From Candidatus Woesearchaeota archaeon (GTDB lineage Archaea; Nanobdellota; Nanobdellia; Woesearchaeales; GW2011-AR9): a stretch of 43,778 bases of DNA. Both the position numbers and the translations under genes were made by a program. Below the pieces are notes generated by a model, which worked only from the letters and a program-made list of their open reading frames with translations, did not search any database and was not told the origin of the DNA. Below are positions 35,721 to 43,778 of the stretch, in pieces (positions within the stretch are counted from its first letter, which is position 1; every line of letters starts with the position of its first letter). The stretch is taken from NCBI GenBank assembly GCA_018657475.1, contig JABHXC010000050.1, positions 1 through 43,778 on the forward strand, read 5' to 3'.

Positions 35721-36530
35721 ATGCAATTTAAAATAGTACGAAAACAGAATGAAAATCTAAGTAAATATCCAACTGAGGATATGAATATTGCTAAAAAATT
35801 TACTGAAAGATTACACAAAGAATTAGGAGATTTTCTAATGGGGGTTGTTGTTTTTGGTAGCACCGTTAGAAGAGACAATACTGAAAAAAGTGATATAGAT
35901 GTTTTAGTGGTAAGTAATGATGCCACATTTGTTATTGATCAACCTTTAATTGAAGTGTACAGGGTTATTGTTGACCAAGTATTACTAAAAACTTCAACAA
36001 AATTACATGTTACTTCTATGACATTCACTTCATTTTGGGAATTTGCAAGGGCAGGTGATCCAGTTGTAGTAAACATTCTTAGAGATGGTGTAGCATTGTA
36101 TGATAAAGGATTTTTTGACCCATTACAAAGATTGTTGAAACATGGTAGAATTAGACCATCTGAAGAAAGTATTTGGAAATATTTTGGAAGAGCACCGAAA
36201 ACTTTAACCAACGCAAGATGGCACTTATTACAAGCAACTTTAGATTTATATTGGGCAGTTATTGATGCAGCACATGCAGCACTGATGAGACAAAACGTTG
36301 TACCGCCCACGCCAGATCATGTTTCTGAAGAGCTTAACAGAACATTTGTTAAAAAAAGAATGTTAGAAAAGAAATATGTAGATACAATGACAAAATTTTA
36401 TTCTTTAAGTAAAAAAATAACTCATCGTGAAATTCAACAAATTTCTGGAGAAGAATTTGAAAGATATTACAAAGAAGCTGATAGCTTCATTAAACGTATG
36501 AAAAAGTTGATTGATGCAGGGAGTTATTAA
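35721..36530 (+). CDS. MNT nucleotidyltransferase fused to HEPN-like domain
   Basis: GVVVFGSTVRRDNTEKSDIDVLVV; C-terminal helical RWHLLQATLDLYWAVIDAAHAALMRQNVVPPTPDHVSEEL. Confidence 0.78.
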   Translation: MQFKIVRKQNENLSKYPTEDMNIAKKFTERLHKELGDFLMGVVVFGSTVRRDNTEKSDIDVLVVSNDATFVIDQPLIEVYRVIVDQVLLKTSTKLHVTSMTFTSFWEFARAGDPVVVNILRDGVALYDKGFFDPLQRLLKHGRIRPSEESIWKYFGRAPKTLTNARWHLLQATLDLYWAVIDAAHAALMRQNVVPPTPDHVSEELNRTFVKKRMLEKKYVDTMTKFYSLSKKITHREIQQISGEEFERYYKEADSFIKRMKKLIDAGSY

Positions 36531-36573
36531 ACATATTGAGAAATATTTAAGAATACCTATCATTTTCTAATCT

Positions 36574-38238
36574 TTGATGAAAAGTGTTATACTGAAATAT
36601 GTGTTGAAAAATGTGCATGAGTTTGGATCTGTTAACCAAAAAGTGGTTCTAGGGTTAGTATTAAGAGAAATTCCGGATCTTAAAAAAGATGTACCATCGG
36701 TGCTAAAAGTTATTGCTGAAACTGTTAAAGAAGTTGAAAAATTATCTTCTGAAGAAATTATTGAAAAATTAAAAGAAATTGATCCTTCTTTATTAGAAAA
36801 AGAAGAGAAAAAGAAAAAGAAAAAAGGAGAATTGCCTGAATTAAAAGGTGCAGAACAGGGAAAAGTAGTTACACGTTTACCTCCAGAACCTTCAAAATAT
36901 TTACATCTTGGCCATGCAGCAAGTTTTTTGATTAATTATTTATATTCACTAAAATATGAAGGAAAATGCATTTTACGATTTGAAGATACAAACCCAGAAA
37001 AAGCTTCTGAAGAATTTGTTGAATCAATAAAACATGACATTTTTGATTATTTAGGCGTTAAACCTTTCAAGACAGTTTTTGTCTCCGATCATATGGAAAA
37101 GTATTATTTATTTGTAGAGAAACTTATTAATCATAAGCAAGTTTACACTTGCCACTGTCTTTCTGAAAAAATTTCTAAGTACAGAAGAGCAATGAAAGCA
37201 TGTTCTTGCAGAAAGAAAAGTTGGGAAGGGATAAAATTAGAATGGGAACAGATGAAAACTGGAAATGTTGCTGAAGGAAGTGTTACTTTACGATTAAAAA
37301 TTGATATGCAACATAAAAATGCAGTAATGAGAGATCCAGTTATTTTTAGATTATCTTACAAGCCACATTATCGACAACAAGATAAATACAAAGTTTGGCC
37401 AATGTACGATTTTGAAAATGCTATTGAAGAAGGTTTACAGGGAATCACACATGTATTAAGAAGTAACGAATTTGCTTCAAGAATAGAATTACAAGATTAC
37501 ATTCGCGGGTTATTTGATTTACCTAACCCGATTGTTAGACAGTATGCAAGGTTTAACATTGCTGGAGCAACAACTAAAGGTAGAGAAATTCGTTCTTTAA
37601 TTGAGTCAGGAGAATATATTGGTTGGGACGATCCAAGATTAGTAACATTACAAGCATTACGGCGTAGAGGGATTGTTAAAGAAGCATTTTATGAATTGGC
37701 AAAGATTGTTGGACTTTCTAAAACAACTTCAAACTTAGATTTTTCCGTATTAGCTGCAATTAACAGAAAATTGTTAGATGAACAAGCTTCAAGGTTATAT
37801 GCAATATTTGATCCTGTTTCTGTAGTGGTTAGTGGTGCTACTGATAAAAAAGTGGAGTTAGATTTACATCCACACAAAAGGAAAGGTGGCAGAAAATTCA
37901 TTGTTAATGGGTCATTTTATCTTTCTAAGAAAGATGTTGATTCTGTTAAAGAAGGAGAAGTTATCAGATTAATCGGTTGTTATAACATTAAGAAAGTTAA
38001 AGATGAGTTTGTTTATGATTCTGAAGAAAATATTAAAGGAATTAAGAAAGTTCATTGGTTACCAGTAGATTCAGTTGTTAGTTTGAAAGTATTAATGGAT
38101 AATGCAAAATGGCAAGAAGGTTATGCTGAAGAAACAATTGAGAAGTTGAAAGAAGGAGAAATTGTCCAGTTTGAAAGGACATTTTTTGCCCGATTAGATA
38201 GTAAAAAAGATAAAGAGTTTTGGTATACACATACCTAA
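36574..38238 (+). CDS. gltX: glutamyl-tRNA synthetase, archaeal type
   Basis: VVTRLPPEPSKYLHLGHAASFLINYLYS, LRFEDTNPEKASEEFVESI, KVWPMYDFENAIEEGLQGITHVLRSNEF. Confidence 0.96.
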   Translation: MMKSVILKYVLKNVHEFGSVNQKVVLGLVLREIPDLKKDVPSVLKVIAETVKEVEKLSSEEIIEKLKEIDPSLLEKEEKKKKKKGELPELKGAEQGKVVTRLPPEPSKYLHLGHAASFLINYLYSLKYEGKCILRFEDTNPEKASEEFVESIKHDIFDYLGVKPFKTVFVSDHMEKYYLFVEKLINHKQVYTCHCLSEKISKYRRAMKACSCRKKSWEGIKLEWEQMKTGNVAEGSVTLRLKIDMQHKNAVMRDPVIFRLSYKPHYRQQDKYKVWPMYDFENAIEEGLQGITHVLRSNEFASRIELQDYIRGLFDLPNPIVRQYARFNIAGATTKGREIRSLIESGEYIGWDDPRLVTLQALRRRGIVKEAFYELAKIVGLSKTTSNLDFSVLAAINRKLLDEQASRLYAIFDPVSVVVSGATDKKVELDLHPHKRKGGRKFIVNGSFYLSKKDVDSVKEGEVIRLIGCYNIKKVKDEFVYDSEENIKGIKKVHWLPVDSVVSLKVLMDNAKWQEGYAEETIEKLKEGEIVQFERTFFARLDSKKDKEFWYTHT

Positions 38239-38253
38239 GGAGGGGAAAAAAAG

Positions 38254-38727
38254 ATGGCAAAAATTTCACGAGACACACCATTAGCAGAGATTACATTACG
38301 AAGATATGAAAAACCAACGATGTCTGAACGAGAGTTGGTTAGAAAGTTCTGTTTATCTGTTGGGTTATTACAACCAGGAGATTCAAGAGATGTAGTAGTT
38401 GACGTATTACATGTATTGTTAAAAGCTAAGCAACGTAAAGAAGAATTACATTCTGAAGAAGTTAAGAATTCTGTTATGTCTGAAAGAAAAGAAAATGGAT
38501 TACCAATGTTAGGAGTAGCGTCTTCTAACATTCGTAGACAATTGAAACGGATAAAAGATATGCACTTAATTGAAACTAACGCAAACTTGTACAGAATAAC
38601 TGAATGGGCAGATGTTTCTGAATTGTTTGAAGATAAAGTTCAGAATTTCATATTACAGTCAGTATTAAGCAGAGTTAAAGATTATGTAAAGAAACTTGAT
38701 CAAGAGTTTAAGGTTAATGATGCATGA
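38254..38727 (+). CDS. uncharacterised wHTH-like protein in the gltX operon
   Basis: SD taaggagg upstream; LPMLGVASSNIRRQLKRIKDMHLIETNANLYRITEWADVSELFEDK; overlaps the MazG-like start. Confidence 0.72.
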   Translation: MAKISRDTPLAEITLRRYEKPTMSERELVRKFCLSVGLLQPGDSRDVVVDVLHVLLKAKQRKEELHSEEVKNSVMSERKENGLPMLGVASSNIRRQLKRIKDMHLIETNANLYRITEWADVSELFEDKVQNFILQSVLSRVKDYVKKLDQEFKVNDA

Positions 38728-39032
38728 AAGAGTATAATAAACTCGTACGTGATAAAATCCCTGAAATAATTAAAGCTAACGGTGAGATACCAGTTGTTTA
38801 TTTTGCAGATGAGAAGAGATACATTCTTAAATTAAAAGAAAAGTTACAAGAAGAAGTTTCTGAATTTATTGAAAGTGAAGATATTGAAGAATTGGCAGAT
38901 GTATTAGAAGTTGTTCATGCGTTGATTTCTTTTAAAGGAAAGACTTTTGATGAAATAGAAAAGATTAGAATTAATAAATTAGAAAAACGTGGTGGATTTA
39001 AAAATAAAATAATATTAGAAAAAGTAAATTAA
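38724..39032 (+). CDS. MazG-like / PRA-PH-like NTP pyrophosphohydrolase
   Basis: YNKLVRDKIPEIIKANGEIP...KLQEEVSEFIESEDIEELADVLEVVHAL (ExxE...ExxD). Confidence 0.87.
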   Translation: MKEYNKLVRDKIPEIIKANGEIPVVYFADEKRYILKLKEKLQEEVSEFIESEDIEELADVLEVVHALISFKGKTFDEIEKIRINKLEKRGGFKNKIILEKVN

Positions 39033-39286
39033 ATAATGTCTTCTTCAGCAACAACAATGAAGTCGCCAGTTGCAATAACTGCTGAAAATGGGATTAAGAT
39101 TTCTCCTTCTCTACCTTTCTCTAATTCCATTCGATCAATGTATTGTGTAGGAGATTTTACTTGGAGGTGGATTAACTCACCAGAGCCAACTTCAAAAATT
39201 AAGTCGCCGACTTCTCCAAACTTTTTACCTGATTTAGACACGATGGTTTTACCCAACATTTCTCGAGAATAACTTTTTTCTTCCAT
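39029..39286 (-). CDS. PRC-barrel domain protein
   Basis: SREMLGKTIVSKSGKKFGEVGDLIFEVGSGELIHLQVK...IPFSAVIATGDFIVVAEE. Confidence 0.87.
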   Translation of the reverse strand: MEEKSYSREMLGKTIVSKSGKKFGEVGDLIFEVGSGELIHLQVKSPTQYIDRMELEKGREGEILIPFSAVIATGDFIVVAEEDII

Positions 39287-39353
39287 AATGATTCACCCTC
39301 TTCTATTGATTATTGGACCGCTCTAAAGTATTTAAAGTTTACGGTACTTGATC

Positions 39354-42300
39354 CTATCGCTCCAAGAGGTCAAGCATGTCACCAATAGCATTCATTTCTT
39401 CATTCAATTTCTTTTTGCCTCTTTTTAGAGGTTGTAACGGTTTTGGCCTAGGACTCTTTAAGATAATAGTTTCTGAATGAGTTCTTTTTGGTTTATTGAC
39501 AATTCTTCTTTTTTTGACTGGTTTTGGTTTGGATATTCTTTTTGGAAGTGGTTTAATGGCGTGAAGGATTATTTTTTTTCTTTTAGACAAAGTAAGGGAA
39601 AATTTCTTTGGATTTTTCTTTTTTACATATCTTTCTTTTTTAACAAGTTTCTTTCCTTTCTCCAACTGTTGTAAAACATACTCTTCTCGATGGATTTTTT
39701 TAGCTTTCTCTCTTAAGAGATGTTTATGGTGTCTTCTTGGAGGTTGGGATTTTGTTTTTAATCGTTTTAATCTAGCCTTTTGTTTTTTTTTAAATTCTTT
39801 TTGTTTTATTCTTGCAAGTTTTCTTATTTTAGCTTGTTTACGTGCTTGTTGTTTATGTTGTTTGATCCTAAAATCTTTTCTTCTTTGAATTATTGTTTGT
39901 TTATGTGCTTGTTGTTTACGTTTTTTAGCTTGTAATTGTTTATGTTTCCTCTCTTTTCTTTTTTGAAGTTTTGCTTCTTGTTCTTGTTTTTTTCTTTTAG
40001 CTTGTTTATGTACTTGTTGTTTACGTTTTTTAGATTGTAATTGTTTATGTTTCCTCTCTTTTCTTTCTTGAAGTCTTACTTCTTGTTCTTGTTTTCTTTT
40101 TTTAGCTTGTTTACGTGCTTGTTGTTTTTGTCTTGCTCTTTTAGCTCTTGACCTTTTTCTTTCTCTTCTTTTTACCGCTCTTACTTTTATGAATTTTTTT
40201 ATGAATGATAATTTCTTAGTTCTATTTTTACGTTTTCTTAACATAAACAGGATTAGCCAAAGTACTAATAATAACAGTAACACACCTACACTCGTTAAAG
40301 TATACTTTGTAAAATCACTTGTTTCACCAATTGCCCCACCAACTAATGGTAATTTGCCTTCTTCAACAGGAACTTTTTCTGTAACATCTTTAGGAGATTC
40401 TTCAGTAAATTTTTCTTCAGTTTCACTTTCCGGTTCTTCTTCAACAGTACCAGTATCTACTGCATTCGCAACACATAAACCATCTACAAGACTATATCCT
40501 AAAGCACAACCGCTACCGCCGCCGCCACCGCCAGAACTACTTCCACCACCTCCACCTGAAGAGGAACTTGAAGAACTTCCTGCCGGAGCAGCAGATGTGG
40601 TAAAGTTTCTTGTTCCAGAAATGTTGCAATTATTTGCATAGTCACAACTGGTGATATTGTAATAGTATTGTGTGCTGGCAGATAAACCACTTAAAGTAAT
40701 ATTAAAAATAGTGGCATAAGTGCTATTTGTAGAGGTTAAACTTAATGATAATGTAGTCCCGTAATTAATAGTAGCATTCACATTACTGTCACTAGTCCAC
40801 GAAATTAAGGTAGAACTTGCAGTTATAGAAGTGTTAGTAACATTGTCGATTGTAGGGAATGTATTATCAATAGTTATTGATCTGATTTCTGTATTGTTTA
40901 TGTTGTTATAGGTGTCGTTGGAGATTATTGTTAAATTGTAATTACCTTCTGATAAAGTTGTTGAATCAAGCGTAACATTCCAATTGCTACTAGATGTGTT
41001 TGATAGGCTGTTAAGAGATACTTGGCCGCTTGAATTACTTAAATTTACTTGCACTGTTGAGATTGATGACGCATCTATCACTGTCACATTAACTAGGAAA
41101 GTTTGGCTAACATTTGCACCGCTTTCTGGTGTGACAAAAGTAACTGTTGGAGAATCAACATCGTTTATAGTGAAATTTGTTGTTTCTGTACTGTTGATGT
41201 TATTACTAGTATCATTAGCAATGAAAGTTACGTTGTATAAGCCGGTTAGTGTTGGTGCGGTAAATGAAGTATTAAACTTAAACTCGTGTGTGGAAGCATT
41301 GCTTAGAGTTAATTGGTTAATTGTTCCATTTGGATAAGTTACATTAGCCAGCACAACATGTACACTGACATCATCAGTGACATTAGCTGAGATTTCTATG
41401 ATGTTACTGATATTATAGACTTCATTTAATGCAGGAGTTAGATTGAAGACACTTGGAAGTGTAATGTCATTGACAGTAAAGTTACTAATTTCAGTTGAGT
41501 TGATGTTATTACTGGTATCATTAGCAATGAATGTGATGTTGTAGGTTCCAGTTAGTGTTGGAGCAGTAAATGTGGTGTTGTAGACATTGCTTGAGTGTAA
41601 TGTTAATTCATACTGTTCTAGTGTAGAATTAGGATAAGTGATGTTTACAAAGACTTGACTGACATTAACATCATCCGTAACAGTAGTATTTATTTCTATC
41701 ACATTACTAACATTATAAACAGAGTTCACTGTAGGAACTAATGTATCAACTGAAGGGATAGTTGTATCTGCAGAAGTTGTAATGTTAACAGTATCATTCG
41801 CTGTCAATGTATCAAAGCTCGTATTCAAGCATGTGGAATTCCAATTAAATGTTCCAGTTAAATTGAATGTCCGATTATATTCATGTAATAATGAAGTGCT
41901 GTTGTAAGTCATTTCAAATGGTCCGGAAGGAGAAACATTGAACGAAATGTTACAACTGCTAATAATTGGAATGCCATCAGTAGAGTTAGTATAATTTGCA
42001 TAAAAGTAAACTTGTTCATCAGTTGATTTGTTCTGGCCTGCATTGTAGAAACTACTATTATCCGTTTGGTCCCAGATAGTTAAATTGGAACTAAATCCAG
42101 CGCCACCAGCGAAACCGCTGAAAGCAGTAATATTAAATGTAATATGAGTGCCATTGTCAGTAAAATCAGTAGTGTTTGTTGCCCAACCACTGGTACAGTT
42201 GGCTGTTGTTGAATTCCAGTCAGCACATCTTTGAATAGTAGTTACTGATAAACTGTTCTTTGGTATGATGGCTGTTGCAGTTGTAAAATTGTAATTAAAT

Positions 42301-43778
42301 GATTCAAATGCAACTACTGAAGTTAAGTTGGTTATTGTACTAGGAATATCCCCTGCATAGTTTTGTACAATCTGTGGTTGGATAGTATTATTTTCTTCAC
42401 TAAGATCAACCAAACTAAAGTTTAAAACTTCTCCCGTTGGAATAGTAATAGTTACAGTATGGTTTTTGTTTTTTCGAATATCTTGTTGAGTCGTTGTTCC
42501 TGAAATTGTTTCTTGGTACAAAGTGTATTCTCCTGGATCTTGAATGGTATAAGTTGAATTAGTAATAAGGTTGCCAGTAGAATTAATTGCACTTATATTT
42601 ACCGTACCTGTGGCTGCAGTAGTTGCAACATCTGTGTTAATTGCTGTAGCAAGTAAAGTTCCTTCTGAATCGTTAATACGGACATACCACCTCACATTAC
42701 CCCCAGAAGGAGTAGTGTTTAGGAATGAAGCATGTCGGTACTCTCCTATACTACCATTATAAGTTGTCCCATTAAACTCTGGAGGGCCAGCAGAACCTTC
42801 CACATTAACACCTATATTTGAAGGAGAATAAGAGTTACTATCTTCCGTAATTGAAATATTAATTACACTCATTTCTCCCACAACATAAGTGTTGCCATTA
42901 TAGAAATTGTTTGCTACTGTACTTACATCATAGATTGAAATGTTGATAGGTGTTATGTTTTCTACTTGCTCTGTGTGTTTTACGGTTTCTGTATTTATTA
43001 ATGTGAAATTGGTAGTAATGTTATATTGGCTTGCTGTAAGGGATGTTTTATCCATACTTAATATACAGTCACCAGACGAGTTTGTAACATTTGATCCAAG
43101 TTCTGTTTCATTTCTATAGAATGAACAGTTGGCCGAGATTCCATGAGATGTGTTGTAAAGATCATAAACTTTAGCAGTAATAATTAGGTTATCATCTACC
43201 TCCCCTAGTGCATCTTCGCCTGCAACATTACTTCCCCTAGGATATACTTTACTTTCAGTTGTTTGTTGGATTACGGAAACATAGTTTATTGTTACTGATT
43301 GACTTGCATTATTATTAGTTTCATTTGATTCTGCGATTGCATTGTTAGGATCAGATTTCACTTCAATAGTTCTGTTTACAGGGGTTGCTAGCCAAGTAAA
43401 TTGGACTAGTTGTGAAGAACCATTTGAGATGTTTACTGTTTGTGAAGTGTTTAATATTGAATCAACATATAACGAAATGTTGGCGTTAGTTGCATTAGCG
43501 GTTCCTTGATTGAAAATAGTAGCATTAATTTCTATAGTTTGGTTTTGTCTTAGTGTTCCTGTCGTTATTGAAAGATTTCCTGCGTTGAGGTCTAAATCCA
43601 CACTATCTTGTACAGTGAAATTGCTAGTTTCTGTAGTGTTGAAGTTGTTACTAGTATCGTTAGCAATGAAAGTTACGTTGTATGTTCCGGTTAGTGCTGG
43701 GATAGTGAATGTAGTGTTAAACTTAAACTCGTGTGTAGAATCATTGCTTAGAGTTAGTTGGTTAATTGTTCCATTTGG
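39354..43778 (-). CDS. giant Ig-like/CARDB-repeat surface protein with Gly/Ser hinge, TM and polybasic C-terminal tail (5' end beyond window)
   Basis: The ORF continues in frame past the tracked start (43601) to 43778, reading ...PNGTINQLTLSNDSTHEFKFNTTFTIPALTGTYNVTFIANDTSNNFNTTETSNFTVQDSV; many N-x-S/T sites; SSSSSSGGGGGSSSGGGGGGS; TM LTSVGVLLLLLVLWLILFML; then a Lys/Arg/Gln-rich tail. Confidence 0.88.
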   Translation of the reverse strand, partial: PNGTINQLTLSNDSTHEFKFNTTFTIPALTGTYNVTFIANDTSNNFNTTETSNFTVQDSVDLDLNAGNLSITTGTLRQNQTIEINATIFNQGTANATNANISLYVDSILNTSQTVNISNGSSQLVQFTWLATPVNRTIEVKSDPNNAIAESNETNNNASQSVTINYVSVIQQTTESKVYPRGSNVAGEDALGEVDDNLIITAKVYDLYNTSHGISANCSFYRNETELGSNVTNSSGDCILSMDKTSLTASQYNITTNFTLINTETVKHTEQVENITPINISIYDVSTVANNFYNGNTYVVGEMSVINISITEDSNSYSPSNIGVNVEGSAGPPEFNGTTYNGSIGEYRHASFLNTTPSGGNVRWYVRINDSEGTLLATAINTDVATTAATGTVNISAINSTGNLITNSTYTIQDPGEYTLYQETISGTTTQQDIRKNKNHTVTITIPTGEVLNFSLVDLSEENNTIQPQIVQNYAGDIPSTITNLTSVVAFESFNYNFTTATAIIPKNSLSVTTIQRCADWNSTTANCTSGWATNTTDFTDNGTHITFNITAFSGFAGGAGFSSNLTIWDQTDNSSFYNAGQNKSTDEQVYFYANYTNSTDGIPIISSCNISFNVSPSGPFEMTYNSTSLLHEYNRTFNLTGTFNWNSTCLNTSFDTLTANDTVNITTSADTTIPSVDTLVPTVNSVYNVSNVIEINTTVTDDVNVSQVFVNITYPNSTLEQYELTLHSSNVYNTTFTAPTLTGTYNITFIANDTSNNINSTEISNFTVNDITLPSVFNLTPALNEVYNISNIIEISANVTDDVSVHVVLANVTYPNGTINQLTLSNASTHEFKFNTSFTAPTLTGLYNVTFIANDTSNNINSTETTNFTINDVDSPTVTFVTPESGANVSQTFLVNVTVIDASSISTVQVNLSNSSGQVSLNSLSNTSSSNWNVTLDSTTLSEGNYNLTIISNDTYNNINNTEIRSITIDNTFPTIDNVTNTSITASSTLISWTSDSNVNATINYGTTLSLSLTSTNSTYATIFNITLSGLSASTQYYYNITSCDYANNCNISGTRNFTTSAAPAGSSSSSSSGGGGGSSSGGGGGGSGCALGYSLVDGLCVANAVDTGTVEEEPESETEEKFTEESPKDVTEKVPVEEGKLPLVGGAIGETSDFTKYTLTSVGVLLLLLVLWLILFMLRKRKNRTKKLSFIKKFIKVRAVKRRERKRSRAKRARQKQQARKQAKKRKQEQEVRLQERKERKHKQLQSKKRKQQVHKQAKRKKQEQEAKLQKRKERKHKQLQAKKRKQQAHKQTIIQRRKDFRIKQHKQQARKQAKIRKLARIKQKEFKKKQKARLKRLKTKSQPPRRHHKHLLREKAKKIHREEYVLQQLEKGKKLVKKERYVKKKNPKKFSLTLSKRKKIILHAIKPLPKRISKPKPVKKRRIVNKPKRTHSETIILKSPRPKPLQPLKRGKKKLNEEMNAIGDMLDLLER
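39900..40109. repeat. 105-bp tandem repeat (2 copies) encoding 35-aa K/R/Q units of the adhesin tail
   Basis: tttatgtRcttgttgtttacgttttttag... at a 105-nt offset; protein RKKQEQEAKLQKRKERKHKQLQAKKRKQQ(A/V)HKQ. Confidence 0.85.
41160..41770. repeat. DNA-level repeats of Ig-like domains (a further copy at 43602-43778)
   Basis: Near-identical blocks (gttattactRgtatcattagcaatgaa..gt..cgttgta..; gcttagagttaRttggttaattgttccatttgg). Confidence 0.85.

Noticed and set aside
1-43778. CRISPR array, rRNA, tRNA, IS element
   Set aside because: No spacer-repeat periodicity outside coding repeats, no tRNA cloverleaf or rRNA sequence recognised, and no transposase-like ORF.

Overview
AT-rich window with archaeal character, most likely a DPANN-type lineage. 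Supporting markers are PAN, Trm5, EndA, FEN1, archaeal-type GltX, TrmB- and ArsR-type regulators, PRC-barrel, and TATA-like boxes close to start codons. Genes are packed into short, often overlapping operons. Main contents: a CcdA/TlpA-like redox pair at the left edge (CcdA runs off the edge); CysS; a secreted transglutaminase-like protein; a histone-H1-like Lys/Arg/Ala repeat protein divergent from PAN; Trm5; a membrane-anchored P-loop ATPase; FEN1 coupled to an uncharacterised wHTH/coiled-coil/nuclease-fold-like protein; a TrmB-type regulator divergent from two unknown genes; EndA; a sugar-phosphate operon (PfkB kinase, class II aldolase, RpiB, Rpe-like epimerase) with two tiny membrane proteins, one (33 aa) missing from the ORF track; a toxin-antitoxin-like stretch (two HTH-MNT/HEPN pairs and VapBC); a cation exchanger; an S66 peptidase; SIMPL; a bacterial-type AspRS that appears to lack the GAD insertion; glutamate dehydrogenase; a DsbA-cupredoxin fusion; an ABC system with two FtsX-like permeases; an MNT-HEPN fusion; a GltX operon; and a very large Ig-like-repeat surface protein with a polybasic C-terminal tail that runs off the right edge. 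The most interesting leads are the adhesin with the polybasic tail, the sugar-phosphate operon with microproteins, the DsbA-cupredoxin fusion, helically phased TGTCCA sites at an HTH-MNT start, the GAD-less AspRS, a 23-bp direct repeat flanking the S66 gene, and the hairpin-rich spacer upstream of PAN. All family calls come from reading motifs by eye; no database search was run.
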